A DNA stretch of 64,000 nucleotides, taken from positions 7,438-71,437 of the forward strand of contig CALCHN010000061.1 of NCBI GenBank assembly GCA_937901255.1, given 5' to 3'. Position numbers and translations under genes: made by a program. The notes beneath the pieces were generated by a model. The model searched no databases. It was not told where the DNA came from and saw nothing but the letters and a program-made list of their open reading frames with translations. Positions 1 through 7,697 of the stretch are shown here, in pieces (the stretch's first letter is position 1; each line of letters opens with the position of its first letter). The stretch comes from an uncultured Flavobacteriales bacterium. Its GTDB lineage: Bacteria > Bacteroidota > Bacteroidia > Flavobacteriales_E > Vicingaceae.

Positions 1-699
1 GTAAGCAATAGTGGTATCTAATCCAAAACCAAAATCAGGTTGAATTTTTAATGATGCTACACTTGCTCCTCTTATTCCAACTTCTTCCTGAACGGTAAAA
101 ACACCATACACATCGTAAGGTACTTCTTTGTTTTTTAAGTCTTTTAATGATTCAATAAGAATGAATACGGCTAAACGATTATCTAACGATTTACAATTAA
201 CACAGTTTCCCATTTCTATTAAATTTCTATCTCTGGTAATGGGGTCGCCAATGCTTACTATTTTTTCTACTTCTTCTTTATTCATTCCTAAGTCAATAAA
301 AAAGTCGGTAGTTTTCAAATTTTTCCCTCTCTCTTCTTGTGTCATTACATGGATAGGTTTAGAACCCATTACACCAATAACGTCTTTTTTCCCATGAATA
401 ATTACCCTTTGTGCCGTTAATGTTTTTGGATCGAATCCTCCTAAGGTATGAAAACGAACAAATCCGTTATCATCAATATGGGTAACAATAAACCCAATTT
501 CGTCCATGTGAGCACCAATCATCACTTTTTGTGATTCTTTTCCTTTTTTAATGGCGTAAACGTTGCCCATATTATCCACTTCCACTTTATCTACAAGTGG
601 CTTAACTTCTCTGATTACAATTTCTCTAATACGTTGTTCGTGTCCGGGAGCTCCCGCTGCTTCTGCAATTTCTCTAAGTAAATCTATATTTAGTGACAT
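1..699 (-). CDS. M42 family metallo-aminopeptidase (partial, C-terminus beyond the window)
   Basis: The reading frame is open from an ATG at 699 to the window edge (233 residues visible). It is a cytosolic M42/glutamyl-aminopeptidase-type zinc enzyme that trims peptides. Visible metal-site motifs are AHMDE (H64, D66), the bridging aspartate in NCKSLDNR (D173), the catalytic QEEVG pair (E205, E206) and GLDTT (D228). These appear in family order with usual spacing, so the enzyme looks intact as far as it can be read. The last part of the protein (the usual length is about 350 residues) lies off the left edge. It starts 26 nt after the pyk stop on the same strand, so it may be the distal gene of the IPExxxVDY-pyk operon. 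The family assignment is firm; the substrate is not known. Confidence 0.9.
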   Translation of the reverse strand, partial: MSLNIDLLREIAEAAGAPGHEQRIREIVIREVKPLVDKVEVDNMGNVYAIKKGKESQKVMIGAHMDEIGFIVTHIDDNGFVRFHTLGGFDPKTLTAQRVIIHGKKDVIGVMGSKPIHVMTQEERGKNLKTTDFFIDLGMNKEEVEKIVSIGDPITRDRNLIEMGNCVNCKSLDNRLAVFILIESLKDLKNKEVPYDVYGVFTVQEEVGIRGASVASLKIQPDFGFGLDTTIAY

Positions 700-725
700 A
701 GTAATATTTTTAATGTTTTTATTTT

Positions 726-2153
726 TTAATCCACAAAACTCAATTTCATCATATTGGTTTGTCCTTTTTCTGTAATAGGCATGCTTGCCAAGTTGATGAT
801 TAAGTCTTTCTTTTTAATTCGTTTTTCTTTTTTTAGGATGTATTTAATATCGGCAATAGTATGATCGGTACTTACAAATTTATCATAGTAAAATACTTTT
901 ACTCCCCACACCAAGCTTAACATGTTTAGGATGTCTTTGTTGCCTGTAAAAACATAAATTCCGGCTTTTGGTCTAAAACTGGCAATTTTAAACCCTGTAT
1001 AACCGGAAAAAGTCATGGTAATAATGGCTGCCGCATTGGTTCTATGAGCTAATCTACATGAATTAAAACAGATAGAATCTGTTATAAAACGTTCTTGAAT
1101 GGTTTCGTCCGGTGGATATTCATAATGGTAAAGTGATTCACTGGTTTCTACATTTTCAATAATGCTTACCATAGCTTTTATCACTTCTTCAGGATGTTTT
1201 CCTACAGAAGTTTCACCGCTTAACATCACGGCATCGGCTCCATCTAGAACGGCATTTGCTACGTCATTTACTTCTGCTCTGGTAGGTGTAATATTATCAA
1301 TCATGCTTTCCATCATTTGAGTAGCAATAATTACCGGCTTAGCAGCTTGCATGCATTTTTTCACAATCATTTTTTGAGTAAGCGGCACTTTATGAAAAGG
1401 AATTTCTACTCCTAAATCACCTCGAGCAACCATAATGGCGTCTGTTTCTTTAATAATATCATCAATATCGGCAACTGCTTCCGGCTTTTCTATTTTGGCT
1501 ACAATTTTAGCATTACTTTTTGCTTTAGTGATGATGTGTTTCAACTCAATAATATCTCTAGCACTTCTAACAAATGAAAGTCCTATCCAAGAGATATTCA
1601 TCTTTAGAGCAAAGTTTAAATCTTCTAAATCCTTTTTAGTTAGACTTGGTAGTGAAACCTTGGTGTTGGGTAAGTTTACCCCTTTGTTGGAAGATAATTT
1701 CCCCCCATGAAGCACTTTGGTAACTACTTCGTTTTTCTGATTGGTTGACACCACTTCCAACACCAATTTCCCATCATCCAACAATATTTTTTCCTTGGGT
1801 TTTACATCTTTGGGGAAGGTGGTATAACTGATATAGGCTTTTTCGGCAGTTCCTTCGCACTTAGTGGTAGTAAGGATAAATTTAGAGCCATTTTTAAGCA
1901 TTACGCCATTATTTTCAATTTTACCTACTCTAATTTTGGGCCCTTGCAAATCGGCTAAAATAGCAGTATGTTTCCCTAGTTCATCATTTAGTTCTCTAAT
2001 AGAGTTGATTACTTGTTCGTGATCTTCGTATGTTCCATGGGAAAAATTTACTCGACATACATTCACTCCTGCTTTAATAATTTTTTTAAGCATGGTTTTG
2101 GAAGATGTAGCGGGTCCAATGGTGGCGACAATTTTTGTTTTTCTGTAGTTCAT
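726..2153 (-). CDS. pyk: Pyruvate kinase
   Basis: A 475-residue cytosolic glycolytic enzyme that makes pyruvate and ATP from phosphoenolpyruvate and ADP. The N-terminus (KIVATIGPATSS) is the canonical start of the TIM barrel; RVNFSHG, the MVARGDLGVE active-site loop, the ATQMMESMI helix and DGADAVMLSGETS follow in order, and a C-terminal allosteric-type domain closes the protein. Its ATG overlaps the stop of the upstream gene by one base (TAATG), which indicates translational coupling to the IPExxxVDY gene, as is usual in Flavobacteriia. An M42 peptidase gene follows 26 nt downstream. Length and motifs are normal. Confidence 0.97.
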   Translation of the reverse strand: MNYRKTKIVATIGPATSSKTMLKKIIKAGVNVCRVNFSHGTYEDHEQVINSIRELNDELGKHTAILADLQGPKIRVGKIENNGVMLKNGSKFILTTTKCEGTAEKAYISYTTFPKDVKPKEKILLDDGKLVLEVVSTNQKNEVVTKVLHGGKLSSNKGVNLPNTKVSLPSLTKKDLEDLNFALKMNISWIGLSFVRSARDIIELKHIITKAKSNAKIVAKIEKPEAVADIDDIIKETDAIMVARGDLGVEIPFHKVPLTQKMIVKKCMQAAKPVIIATQMMESMIDNITPTRAEVNDVANAVLDGADAVMLSGETSVGKHPEEVIKAMVSIIENVETSESLYHYEYPPDETIQERFITDSICFNSCRLAHRTNAAAIITMTFSGYTGFKIASFRPKAGIYVFTGNKDILNMLSLVWGVKVFYYDKFVSTDHTIADIKYILKKEKRIKKKDLIINLASMPITEKGQTNMMKLSFVD

Positions 2154-2566
2154 TAAAATAATAAGTTTTGTTTCGATTTAAGTTCGTTTACATCTATTCT
2201 ATGGGCAAGAATAACAACATCTATTTCTTTAACCTTTTTGGCTAAATTTTCAACAAGTTTGTCGCTAACACTGCCTTTTAAAACTAGAAAATAATCAATA
2301 CTTTGTTTTTCACTAACCAAATAGCCTTCGCTACTTTTGTTGGCTATTACAAAATATTCTATGTTGTTGTCTTCGTCAATATATTCAAAAAACGGAAAGT
2401 TAATGATTTCGTTTTTCTTTTGTATTTCGTAGTCTTCAATTCTTTTAAAATTTGTTTTGAGAGCATTGTTTAACGACCAGCAAATTCTATAATCTTTTGA
2501 GTGGCAACTAATTCCAATCAATTCAAAGTCGTATTCATTTTCAAGGCTAAACGTTAGTTTCGACAT
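2153..2566 (-). CDS. IPExxxVDY family protein of unknown function
   Basis: A 137-residue small protein without signal peptide or membrane segment. The family is named for a conserved IPE...VDYFL segment; here the corresponding stretch reads VSEKQSIDYFLVLKG, so the IPE part is poorly conserved but the DYFL part and the position immediately ahead of pyk fit. Family members normally sit between rnc and pyk in Flavobacteriia. In this genome rnc is about 46 kb away (49272-49967), so the block has been split. No biochemical function is known to me. The start at 2566 gives a normal-length protein. The non-coding stretch 2567-2827 upstream holds only the ridA terminator and AT-rich sequence that I cannot assign. 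Confidence 0.7.
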   Translation of the reverse strand: MSKLTFSLENEYDFELIGISCHSKDYRICWSLNNALKTNFKRIEDYEIQKKNEIINFPFFEYIDEDNNIEYFVIANKSSEGYLVSEKQSIDYFLVLKGSVSDKLVENLAKKVKEIDVVILAHRIDVNELKSKQNLLF

Positions 2567-2791
2567 CGCTTTTTCCCTCTAATTTTAAATGTAAAGGTAG
2601 CAAAAATTTATGTGTTAAAGTTGTATATTTTTATCGATTTTAACCTTATTATTTGAATGCAAAACTTGTAATGAATGGTAGGTTTTAGGAAGGGTTTATT
2701 ATCAAAAATAAATGTAAATTTATGTGTTGAATCCCATTGTGTTAAATGGTTTTTTTGGGTAGTGGAAGTATTCTTGAAGTTAATATATAAA

Positions 2792-2821
2792 AATTAACCA
2801 CATAGTTTTATGTGGTTAATT
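2792..2821 (-). terminator. Rho-independent terminator after ridA, built from the ends of the AACCACATAG repeat
   Basis: A perfect 13-bp stem (AATTAACCACATA / TATGTGGTTAATT) with a 4-nt loop lies 6 nt past the ridA stop and is followed on the minus strand by a T-rich tract. The stem contains the same AACCACATA/TATGTGGTT sequence that bounds the 135-145 bp repeats elsewhere in the window, so it looks like a repeat copy lacking its interior. Confidence 0.8.
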
Positions 2822-2827
2822 AATAAT

Positions 2828-3259
2828 TTAATCTTTTAAGTAAGCAATGCATTTAAGCTCAATTGCAATAGGAGAGGGAAGAGCTCCTACTTCTACAGTA
2901 GTTCTGCAAGGTTGATTTTCTTTAAAGTATTCAGCATAAACTTTGTTGTAGGTTTTAAAGTCTCTTTTCATGTCGGTAAGAAAAACAGTAACATCTACTA
3001 AATCGTTCCAAGTAGCACCAGATTCTTCTATAATAAGTTTTACATTATCGAAAACCGAGCGACATTGAGCTTCAAAATCAAATACTTCGTAATTTCCGTT
3101 TTTATCGAATTTTAAACCAGGAATATTAGCTTCTTCGCTACCTGAGCCAGCGGCTCTAGGACCAACACCCGATAAAAAAAGTAAATTACCTGCTTTTTTT
3201 GCATGAGGATAAAGCCCCATTGGTTTTGGGGCTTTATCTGTATTTATGCTGTTATTCAT
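2828..3259 (-). CDS. RidA (YjgF/YER057c/UK114) family deaminase
   Basis: A 143-residue cytosolic protein of the RidA superfamily, whose best-known members hydrolyse reactive enamines/imines; some relatives are 2-aminomuconate deaminases of tryptophan catabolism, and this longer version with an N-terminal extension may be of that kind. Motifs: LFLSGVGPR near the N-terminus, the substrate-carboxylate arginine in CRTTVEVGALP, and the terminal IAIELKCIA strand. The start overlaps the 3' end of the upstream secreted-protein gene by 8 nt and a strong terminator follows, so it is the last gene of a three-gene unit (lipoprotein, Lys/Glu-rich protein, RidA). No other kynurenine-pathway gene is in the window, so the substrate remains open. 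Confidence 0.88.
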   Translation of the reverse strand: MNNSINTDKAPKPMGLYPHAKKAGNLLFLSGVGPRAAGSGSEEANIPGLKFDKNGNYEVFDFEAQCRSVFDNVKLIIEESGATWNDLVDVTVFLTDMKRDFKTYNKVYAEYFKENQPCRTTVEVGALPSPIAIELKCIAYLKD

Positions 3260-3758
3260 TACTATCTATAATTTTTTGTAATTCTTTCAATTTGTTGTTT
3301 TCTTTCTTAAGCTTTTCAGTCATTTCGTTGATTTTGTTTTCACTATTTTTTATAGCTTCATCAACTTTATTGTCATTATTGGCAGGATCATTTTTTTGAG
3401 CTTGAATTTCTTCTAAATTTTTCTCTTCTTTTTTAATTTCTTCTACCATTGTTTGGATGTTGTTCTCAACCTCTTCTTTATCTTTTTTTGCTTGAATTTT
3501 AGCATTGGCTGCTCTATCCTGACCAAACTCTTTTCCTTTCAAGTCTCCTTTATTCTTCCCATAAGCGTTTCCGTTATTGGTTTTTTCTTCATTTTTATTG
3601 GCAGCTTCTTTCTTTACCTTTTTTTGTTTCTTTTCTTTCTTTACTTTTTTCTCTTTTTTCTCAACTTTTACTTCATTTTTAGAAGCTTTGTTTTGAGCAT
3701 TAACATTCATAGTAAGTGAAAAAATTAATGCAGTTGCAATTACAATTGTTGTTTTCAT
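3252..3758 (-). CDS. Secreted Lys/Glu-rich coiled-coil protein, function unknown
   Basis: 168 residues. A signal peptide (hydrophobic stretch ending at NVNAQ, about residue 22) is followed by an extremely charged region: a lysine-rich block at about residues 30-60 (KKEKKVKKEKK-type), then alternating Lys/Glu helices at about residues 90-168 (VDEAIKNSENKINEMTEKLKKEN) that should form a coiled coil. No catalytic motif is visible. It lies 13 nt downstream of a lipoprotein gene and overlaps ridA. A periplasmic structural or nucleic-acid/cell-wall-binding role is possible, but nothing in the sequence proves it. Signal peptide and composition are seen; function is not recognised. Confidence 0.75.
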   Translation of the reverse strand: MKTTIVIATALIFSLTMNVNAQNKASKNEVKVEKKEKKVKKEKKQKKVKKEAANKNEEKTNNGNAYGKNKGDLKGKEFGQDRAANAKIQAKKDKEEVENNIQTMVEEIKKEEKNLEEIQAQKNDPANNDNKVDEAIKNSENKINEMTEKLKKENNKLKELQKIIDSNE

Positions 3759-3771
3759 ATTTGGTTTGGAT

Positions 3772-4569
3772 TTAGTTTATAATTTGATTTCTTATTTTAG
3801 TTACTTTATCAGCAATATTAATAAAGTCTTCTTGATTTTTAATCATAAAAATTTCATCTAATTGCTTTAATTGATTATTTAAGTTGGCAATATTGTCGCT
3901 TTTAAAACTTTCTAATAAGTTAATTAACTCAGCTAAAGATTGTTTTTGTGCGTTAATTTTTTCTTTAATCAGACTGTTTTCAATGTCTTTTGCAGATTGA
4001 CGAGTTCCTAAGTACAGACCTTCTATCCAACCTCCTGCCAATACCAAAGCTGCTAATTCTTCTTGTTGAGTTGTTTTTAGGTAAGTATCTGCTTGTCTGT
4101 AACTTTGCTCTGCAATGGATAATACAGAATCTTTTGTTTCAATATTGTTTTCTATTCTTTCAATAGTAGCAACATCAAAAACATTGGTTAAACCTAATTC
4201 TTCTGCTAATTTTTTAGAGCAATTAATATAAAGCATGCAGGCTTGTGTTTGGTCGAAAATGGTGGCATAACTTAAATCAACACCATAAATACCAAAGTTT
4301 AGTGCTTTTTGAGTGCTGGTAGTGTAGCTGTTTACATTTTCTACTGCATTAAGATAATTTTTATCATAAATAACACCTTCGGTTTTAAAGATTTCAGCAG
4401 CTTCTAAAGGTAGAGGAACTGTAGATAGCACTTTGTTGGAGGCTTCTACTCTTTTTTCTGTTCTAATTTCTATAGCATCATTATTTTCTAAATCACTTGT
4501 TTCTTCATCAGCACATGATGTTAACATAGCAAAAAATAAAATGGGTAGAAGTAAAAAATAGTAACGCAT
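3772..4569 (-). CDS. Predicted lipoprotein, helical, function unknown
   Basis: 265 residues. The N-terminus has a hydrophobic segment ending in a lipobox (AMLTSC, Cys at about residue 19) followed by acidic residues, consistent with export and lipidation. The rest is predicted to be largely helical (for example AEEL, AELINLLESFKSDN, LNNQLKQLDEIF) with no catalytic motif I recognise. It is the first gene of the unit continuing into the Lys/Glu-rich protein and ridA (13 nt gap). Conserved Bacteroidota lipoproteins of this size and helical character exist, but I cannot name the family. Confidence 0.72.
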   Translation of the reverse strand: MRYYFLLLPILFFAMLTSCADEETSDLENNDAIEIRTEKRVEASNKVLSTVPLPLEAAEIFKTEGVIYDKNYLNAVENVNSYTTSTQKALNFGIYGVDLSYATIFDQTQACMLYINCSKKLAEELGLTNVFDVATIERIENNIETKDSVLSIAEQSYRQADTYLKTTQQEELAALVLAGGWIEGLYLGTRQSAKDIENSLIKEKINAQKQSLAELINLLESFKSDNIANLNNQLKQLDEIFMIKNQEDFINIADKVTKIRNQIIN

Positions 4570-4680
4570 AGTTTCAATGGGGTTTTAAACTATAACAAAG
4601 ATAAAAAATTAAATGACGTACACAAATTTTGTTTTCAGGATAGACAGTATTTTAAAGTGCAAAAACACACGGCTACCTAA

Positions 4681-4810
4681 TTTTTACACAAATTAGGATA
4701 TAATTTCACTAATTAGCACCAATTAAAAACATTTTTGATATTTTTTGAGTTAATTTCTTGTTTTGGATTTTCAAAAATAAAATTTGTGTTATTTGAGATA
4801 ATTTGTGTTA
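4681..4810. repeat. AT-rich repeat G, copy 1 (TTTTTACACAAATT ... AATTTGTGTTA)
   Basis: The 4570-4896 gap holds a stretch that opens with TTTTTACACAAATT and ATTTCACTAATTAG and closes with AATTTGTGTTA, so its ends are roughly inverted. A second copy with the same opening and closing words is at 55392-55560. Similarity was judged by eye; the boundaries are approximate. Confidence 0.45.
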
Positions 4811-4840
4811 GAAGTAAGATTTTTAGAGATAAAAAAATAA

Positions 4841-4872
4841 CAAAGCCCATTAATAGCTATTAATGGGCTTTG
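4841..4872 (-). terminator. Terminator downstream of katG
   Basis: A perfect 32-nt palindrome (CAAAGCCCATTAATAG and its complement) lies 24 nt after the katG stop. On the minus strand it is followed by TTATTTTTTTA, making a strong intrinsic terminator. Confidence 0.9.
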
Positions 4873-4896
4873 TATAACTTGTTAAATTAGATCAAC

Positions 4897-7065
4897 TTAA
4901 AACCTATCGGCATTCATCACTTTTGTCCAAGCGTTTACAAAATCGTGTACAAATTTTTCTTTGTTATCATCTTGAGCATACACTTCTGCATAAGCTCGCA
5001 ATATAGAGTTGGAGCCAAAAACTAAATCCACTCGTGTAGCCGTCCATTTGGTTGTTCCAGTTTTTCTGTCAACAATATTGTATAAATTATCATTAACGGG
5101 TTTCCAAGCGTAATTCATATCAGTAAGGTTTACAAAGAAATCATTGCTTAAAACACCAGGGTTGTCTGTGAAAACACCATGTTTATTTCCTCCGTAATTT
5201 GTTCCTAACACACGCATTCCGCCAATCAAAACAGTCATTTCAGGAGCGGTTAATCCCATTAGTTGGGTTCTGTCTAATAATAATTCTTCCGCTTTTACAG
5301 TATAATCTTTTTTCAACCAGTTTCTGTAACCATCGTGTAGTGGTTCTAATACATCAAAAGATGCTGCATCTGTCATTTCTGCTGTTGCATCACCTCTTCC
5401 AGCATTAAAAGGAATTTTGATGTTTACACCTGCTTGTTGAGCAGCTTTCTCAATTGCAGCTGTGCCTCCTAAAACAATTAAATCCGCTAGGCTTACTTTT
5501 TTAGATAAACTTGCCTGAATTTCTGTTAATTTATTTAATACTTTTTGCAATCTTTCAGGTTCGTTTCCTTCCCAATCTTTTTGCGGTGCTAAACGAATTC
5601 TAGCTCCGTTTGCTCCACCTCTGTAATCAGATTTTCTAAAAGTTCTTGCACTATCCCAAGCAGTAGTAATGAGTTCAGTCTGGCTTAATCCGCTGTTCAA
5701 TAGTTTAGTTTTTAATTCTTCAATTTCTGTGTCAGATAAGGTATAATCAACTGTTGGAACAGGGTCTTGCCAGATTAAATCTTCCTTTGGAACATCTGCT
5801 CCTAAATAACGGCTTTTTGGTCCTAAATCTCTGTGTGTTAATTTAAACCATGCTCTGGCAAAAACTTCTTTAAAATACTCATGGTCTTTATGGAAACGCT
5901 CTGAAATTTTTCTATATTCAGGATCCATTTTCATTGCCATATCAGCATCCGTCATTATTGGGTTTCTGCGAACATTTGGTATATGTGCATCCAACGGTTT
6001 ATCTTCTTCCTTCATATTAATAGGTTCCCATTGCCAAGCTCCGGCAGGGCTTTTTTTCAATTCCCATTCGTGGTTTAACAGCAAATCAAAATAAGTGTTA
6101 TTCCATCTATCAGGAGTGGTTGTCCAAGCACCTTCTAATCCACTAGTAACGGTATCTTCAGCATTTCCTTTACCTTTTGGGTTCATCCAACCAAAACCTT
6201 GTTCGTGTAATTTAGCCCCCTCAGGAGCTTCTCCTAAAATAGACGCATCACCATTTCCGTGTGCTTTACCAACGGTATGCCCTCCGGCTGTTAATGCTAC
6301 CGTTTCTTCATCATTCATAGCCATTCTCTTGAAAGTCATTCTAACATCTTGAGCAGTTTTTAGAGGATCTGGATTTCCATCAACACCTTCTGGATTTACA
6401 TAAATTAACCCCATTTGTACGGCAGCCAACGGATTTTCTAACGATTCTCGGTTTTCATCACTTTCGTAACGATTTTTAGTTGCTGCCAACCATTCTTTTT
6501 CATTTCCCCAGTTAATATCCTTTTCGGGATGCCAAATGTCTTCACGACCACCAGCAAATCCAAATGTTTTAAATCCCATAGATTCGTAAGCCATATTTCC
6601 GGCAAGAATGTATAAATCTGCCCAAGAAATTTTGTTGCCATATTTTTTCTTAATTGGCCATAATAATCTACGAGCTTTATCTAAGTTACCGTTGTCGGGC
6701 CAGCTGTTTAGCGGTGCAAAACGTTGGTTGCCTGTGTTACTTCCACCACGACCATCAGCAATTCTATATGTTCCTGCGGCATGCCAAGCCATACGAATCA
6801 TTAATCCACCATAATGCCCCCAATCGGCAGGCCACCAATCCTGATTTTCAGTCATGAATTTTTTTAAATCGTTTTTTAAAGCTTTTAAGTCTAGTTTTTT
6901 AAATTCTTCGGCATAGTTAAACTTACTTCCCAACGGATTGGTTTTGGTGTCGTGTTGATGTAAAATATCTAAATTGAGTGCTTTTGGCCACCATTCCATT
7001 GTGGTGTTACTTGTTGCTGTGTTTGCTCCATGATGAAAGGGGCATTTTCCTGTTGATTTGTCCAT
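4897..7065 (-). CDS. katG: Catalase-peroxidase KatG
   Basis: A 722-residue heme enzyme that destroys hydrogen peroxide by catalase and peroxidase reactions. The distal heme motif RMAWHAAGTYR gives R91, W94 and H95; the proximal heme ligand is in TAGGHTVGKAHG (H263). The Trp-Tyr-Met cross-link needed for catalase activity is complete: W94, Y222 (GLIYVNPEGV) and M248 (RMAMNDEE). The duplicated C-terminal peroxidase-like domain is present. There is no signal peptide, so it is cytosolic. It starts 17 nt after the stop of a PerR-like regulator on the same strand, which suggests peroxide-responsive co-transcription. A perfect hairpin terminator follows. Confidence 0.98.
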   Translation of the reverse strand: MDKSTGKCPFHHGANTATSNTTMEWWPKALNLDILHQHDTKTNPLGSKFNYAEEFKKLDLKALKNDLKKFMTENQDWWPADWGHYGGLMIRMAWHAAGTYRIADGRGGSNTGNQRFAPLNSWPDNGNLDKARRLLWPIKKKYGNKISWADLYILAGNMAYESMGFKTFGFAGGREDIWHPEKDINWGNEKEWLAATKNRYESDENRESLENPLAAVQMGLIYVNPEGVDGNPDPLKTAQDVRMTFKRMAMNDEETVALTAGGHTVGKAHGNGDASILGEAPEGAKLHEQGFGWMNPKGKGNAEDTVTSGLEGAWTTTPDRWNNTYFDLLLNHEWELKKSPAGAWQWEPINMKEEDKPLDAHIPNVRRNPIMTDADMAMKMDPEYRKISERFHKDHEYFKEVFARAWFKLTHRDLGPKSRYLGADVPKEDLIWQDPVPTVDYTLSDTEIEELKTKLLNSGLSQTELITTAWDSARTFRKSDYRGGANGARIRLAPQKDWEGNEPERLQKVLNKLTEIQASLSKKVSLADLIVLGGTAAIEKAAQQAGVNIKIPFNAGRGDATAEMTDAASFDVLEPLHDGYRNWLKKDYTVKAEELLLDRTQLMGLTAPEMTVLIGGMRVLGTNYGGNKHGVFTDNPGVLSNDFFVNLTDMNYAWKPVNDNLYNIVDRKTGTTKWTATRVDLVFGSNSILRAYAEVYAQDDNKEKFVHDFVNAWTKVMNADRF

Positions 7066-7082
7066 AATATTGTTGATTTAAG

Positions 7083-7496
7083 TTAGTTATTAAATTTTCC
7101 TGTTATCTGAAGTTTAACTTCTTGAATGTTAAAGTTTTTTATTTTATGTGCTTTAAAATAATCTTCGATGAGTTTGTTGAGTTGTTCATCTTCATAATCT
7201 TCAATACGATCTGTTTCTGTACAATATAAATGATGATGATTGGTTAAGACCGAATCGTAACGCATAATGTCTTTCTCTGTTTTTACTTTGCTTAGCAGCT
7301 TGTTTTCAACAAAAGAATCTAACACTTTATATACGGTACCAACAGAAATATTGGGATGATTTTTTTTGATGTATGCTATTATATTTTCGGCTGTTGGATG
7401 ATTTTTTAAATGTGTTATTGCTTCAAAAATAGCCACACGCTGAGGAGTTACTTTTAGTCCTTTTTCTTTTAATGCTTTTCTGAAAAATTCACTCAT
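7083..7496 (-). CDS. perR: Fur-family peroxide-type repressor (PerR-like)
   Basis: 137 residues. The N-terminal winged helix has the Fur-family signature (LKVTPQRVAIFEAI, then ISVGTVYKVLDSF), and the dimerisation domain carries likely regulatory-metal ligands H33 (KNHPTAENI), D81, H87-H89 (NHHHLYC) and an IEDYED segment. The usual structural-zinc CxxC pairs are absent: only one Cys (C92) is visible. Its position directly before katG, and the distal order regulator-katG, argue for PerR rather than Fur or Zur. It probably represses its own operon through the palindrome just upstream of its start (7512-7548). Fur family is certain; the PerR name rests mainly on context. Confidence 0.85.
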   Translation of the reverse strand: MSEFFRKALKEKGLKVTPQRVAIFEAITHLKNHPTAENIIAYIKKNHPNISVGTVYKVLDSFVENKLLSKVKTEKDIMRYDSVLTNHHHLYCTETDRIEDYEDEQLNKLIEDYFKAHKIKNFNIQEVKLQITGKFNN

Positions 7497-7511
7497 AATA
7501 TTTACTAGTAA

Positions 7512-7548
7512 TTATTCCTCAAAGATAATAATTCTTATTTAGGAATAA
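7512..7548 (-). promoter_or_regulatory. Candidate PerR operator upstream of perR-katG
   Basis: Nested palindromes lie 16-52 nt upstream of the perR start: AATAA-TTC-TTATT at 7527-7539, and an outer pair TTATTCCT (7512-7519) / AGGAATAA (7541-7548). The inner one resembles the AT-rich 7-1-7 type operator of PerR proteins. Autoregulation is an inference from position. Confidence 0.45.
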
Positions 7549-7582
7549 CAACAAATAACAAAGAAAAATTTAGAATTTAGTT

Positions 7583-7681
7583 TTAAATGTAATTTGAAGA
7601 GCCGAGTTCAAACAGTCCTTCAATATCTGTAGGAAGAATTTCTCTAAGTATTAGTCTTTCTGTCTTAGCAAATATTTTCAT
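7583..7681 (-). pseudogene. Truncated GNAT N-acetyltransferase (N-terminal fragment)
   Basis: From an ATG at 7681 the minus strand encodes 32 residues beginning MKIFAKTERLILREIL, the hallmark N-terminus (beta1) of RimJ/RimL-type GNAT acetyltransferases, continuing PTDIEGLFEL and then ending in a stop after a few unrelated residues. The remaining 130 or so residues, including the acetyl-CoA-binding loop, are absent. This is a dead 5' remnant between polA and perR, too short for routine gene calling. Confidence 0.8.
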
Positions 7682-7697
7682 TGGGTAGTTAAAAATA

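Noticed and set aside
2828..3259. Naming the RidA protein 2-aminomuconate deaminase
   Set aside because: No other genes of tryptophan catabolism are in the window and the family includes several activities, so the specific name is not supported.
6095..6857. Plus-strand frames opposite katG
   Set aside because: katG is complete in the other direction with all catalytic residues; these are shadows.
7583..7681. A real small gene at this site
   Set aside because: Its sequence is exactly the first strand of GNAT enzymes with the rest missing, so a remnant is likelier than a small protein.
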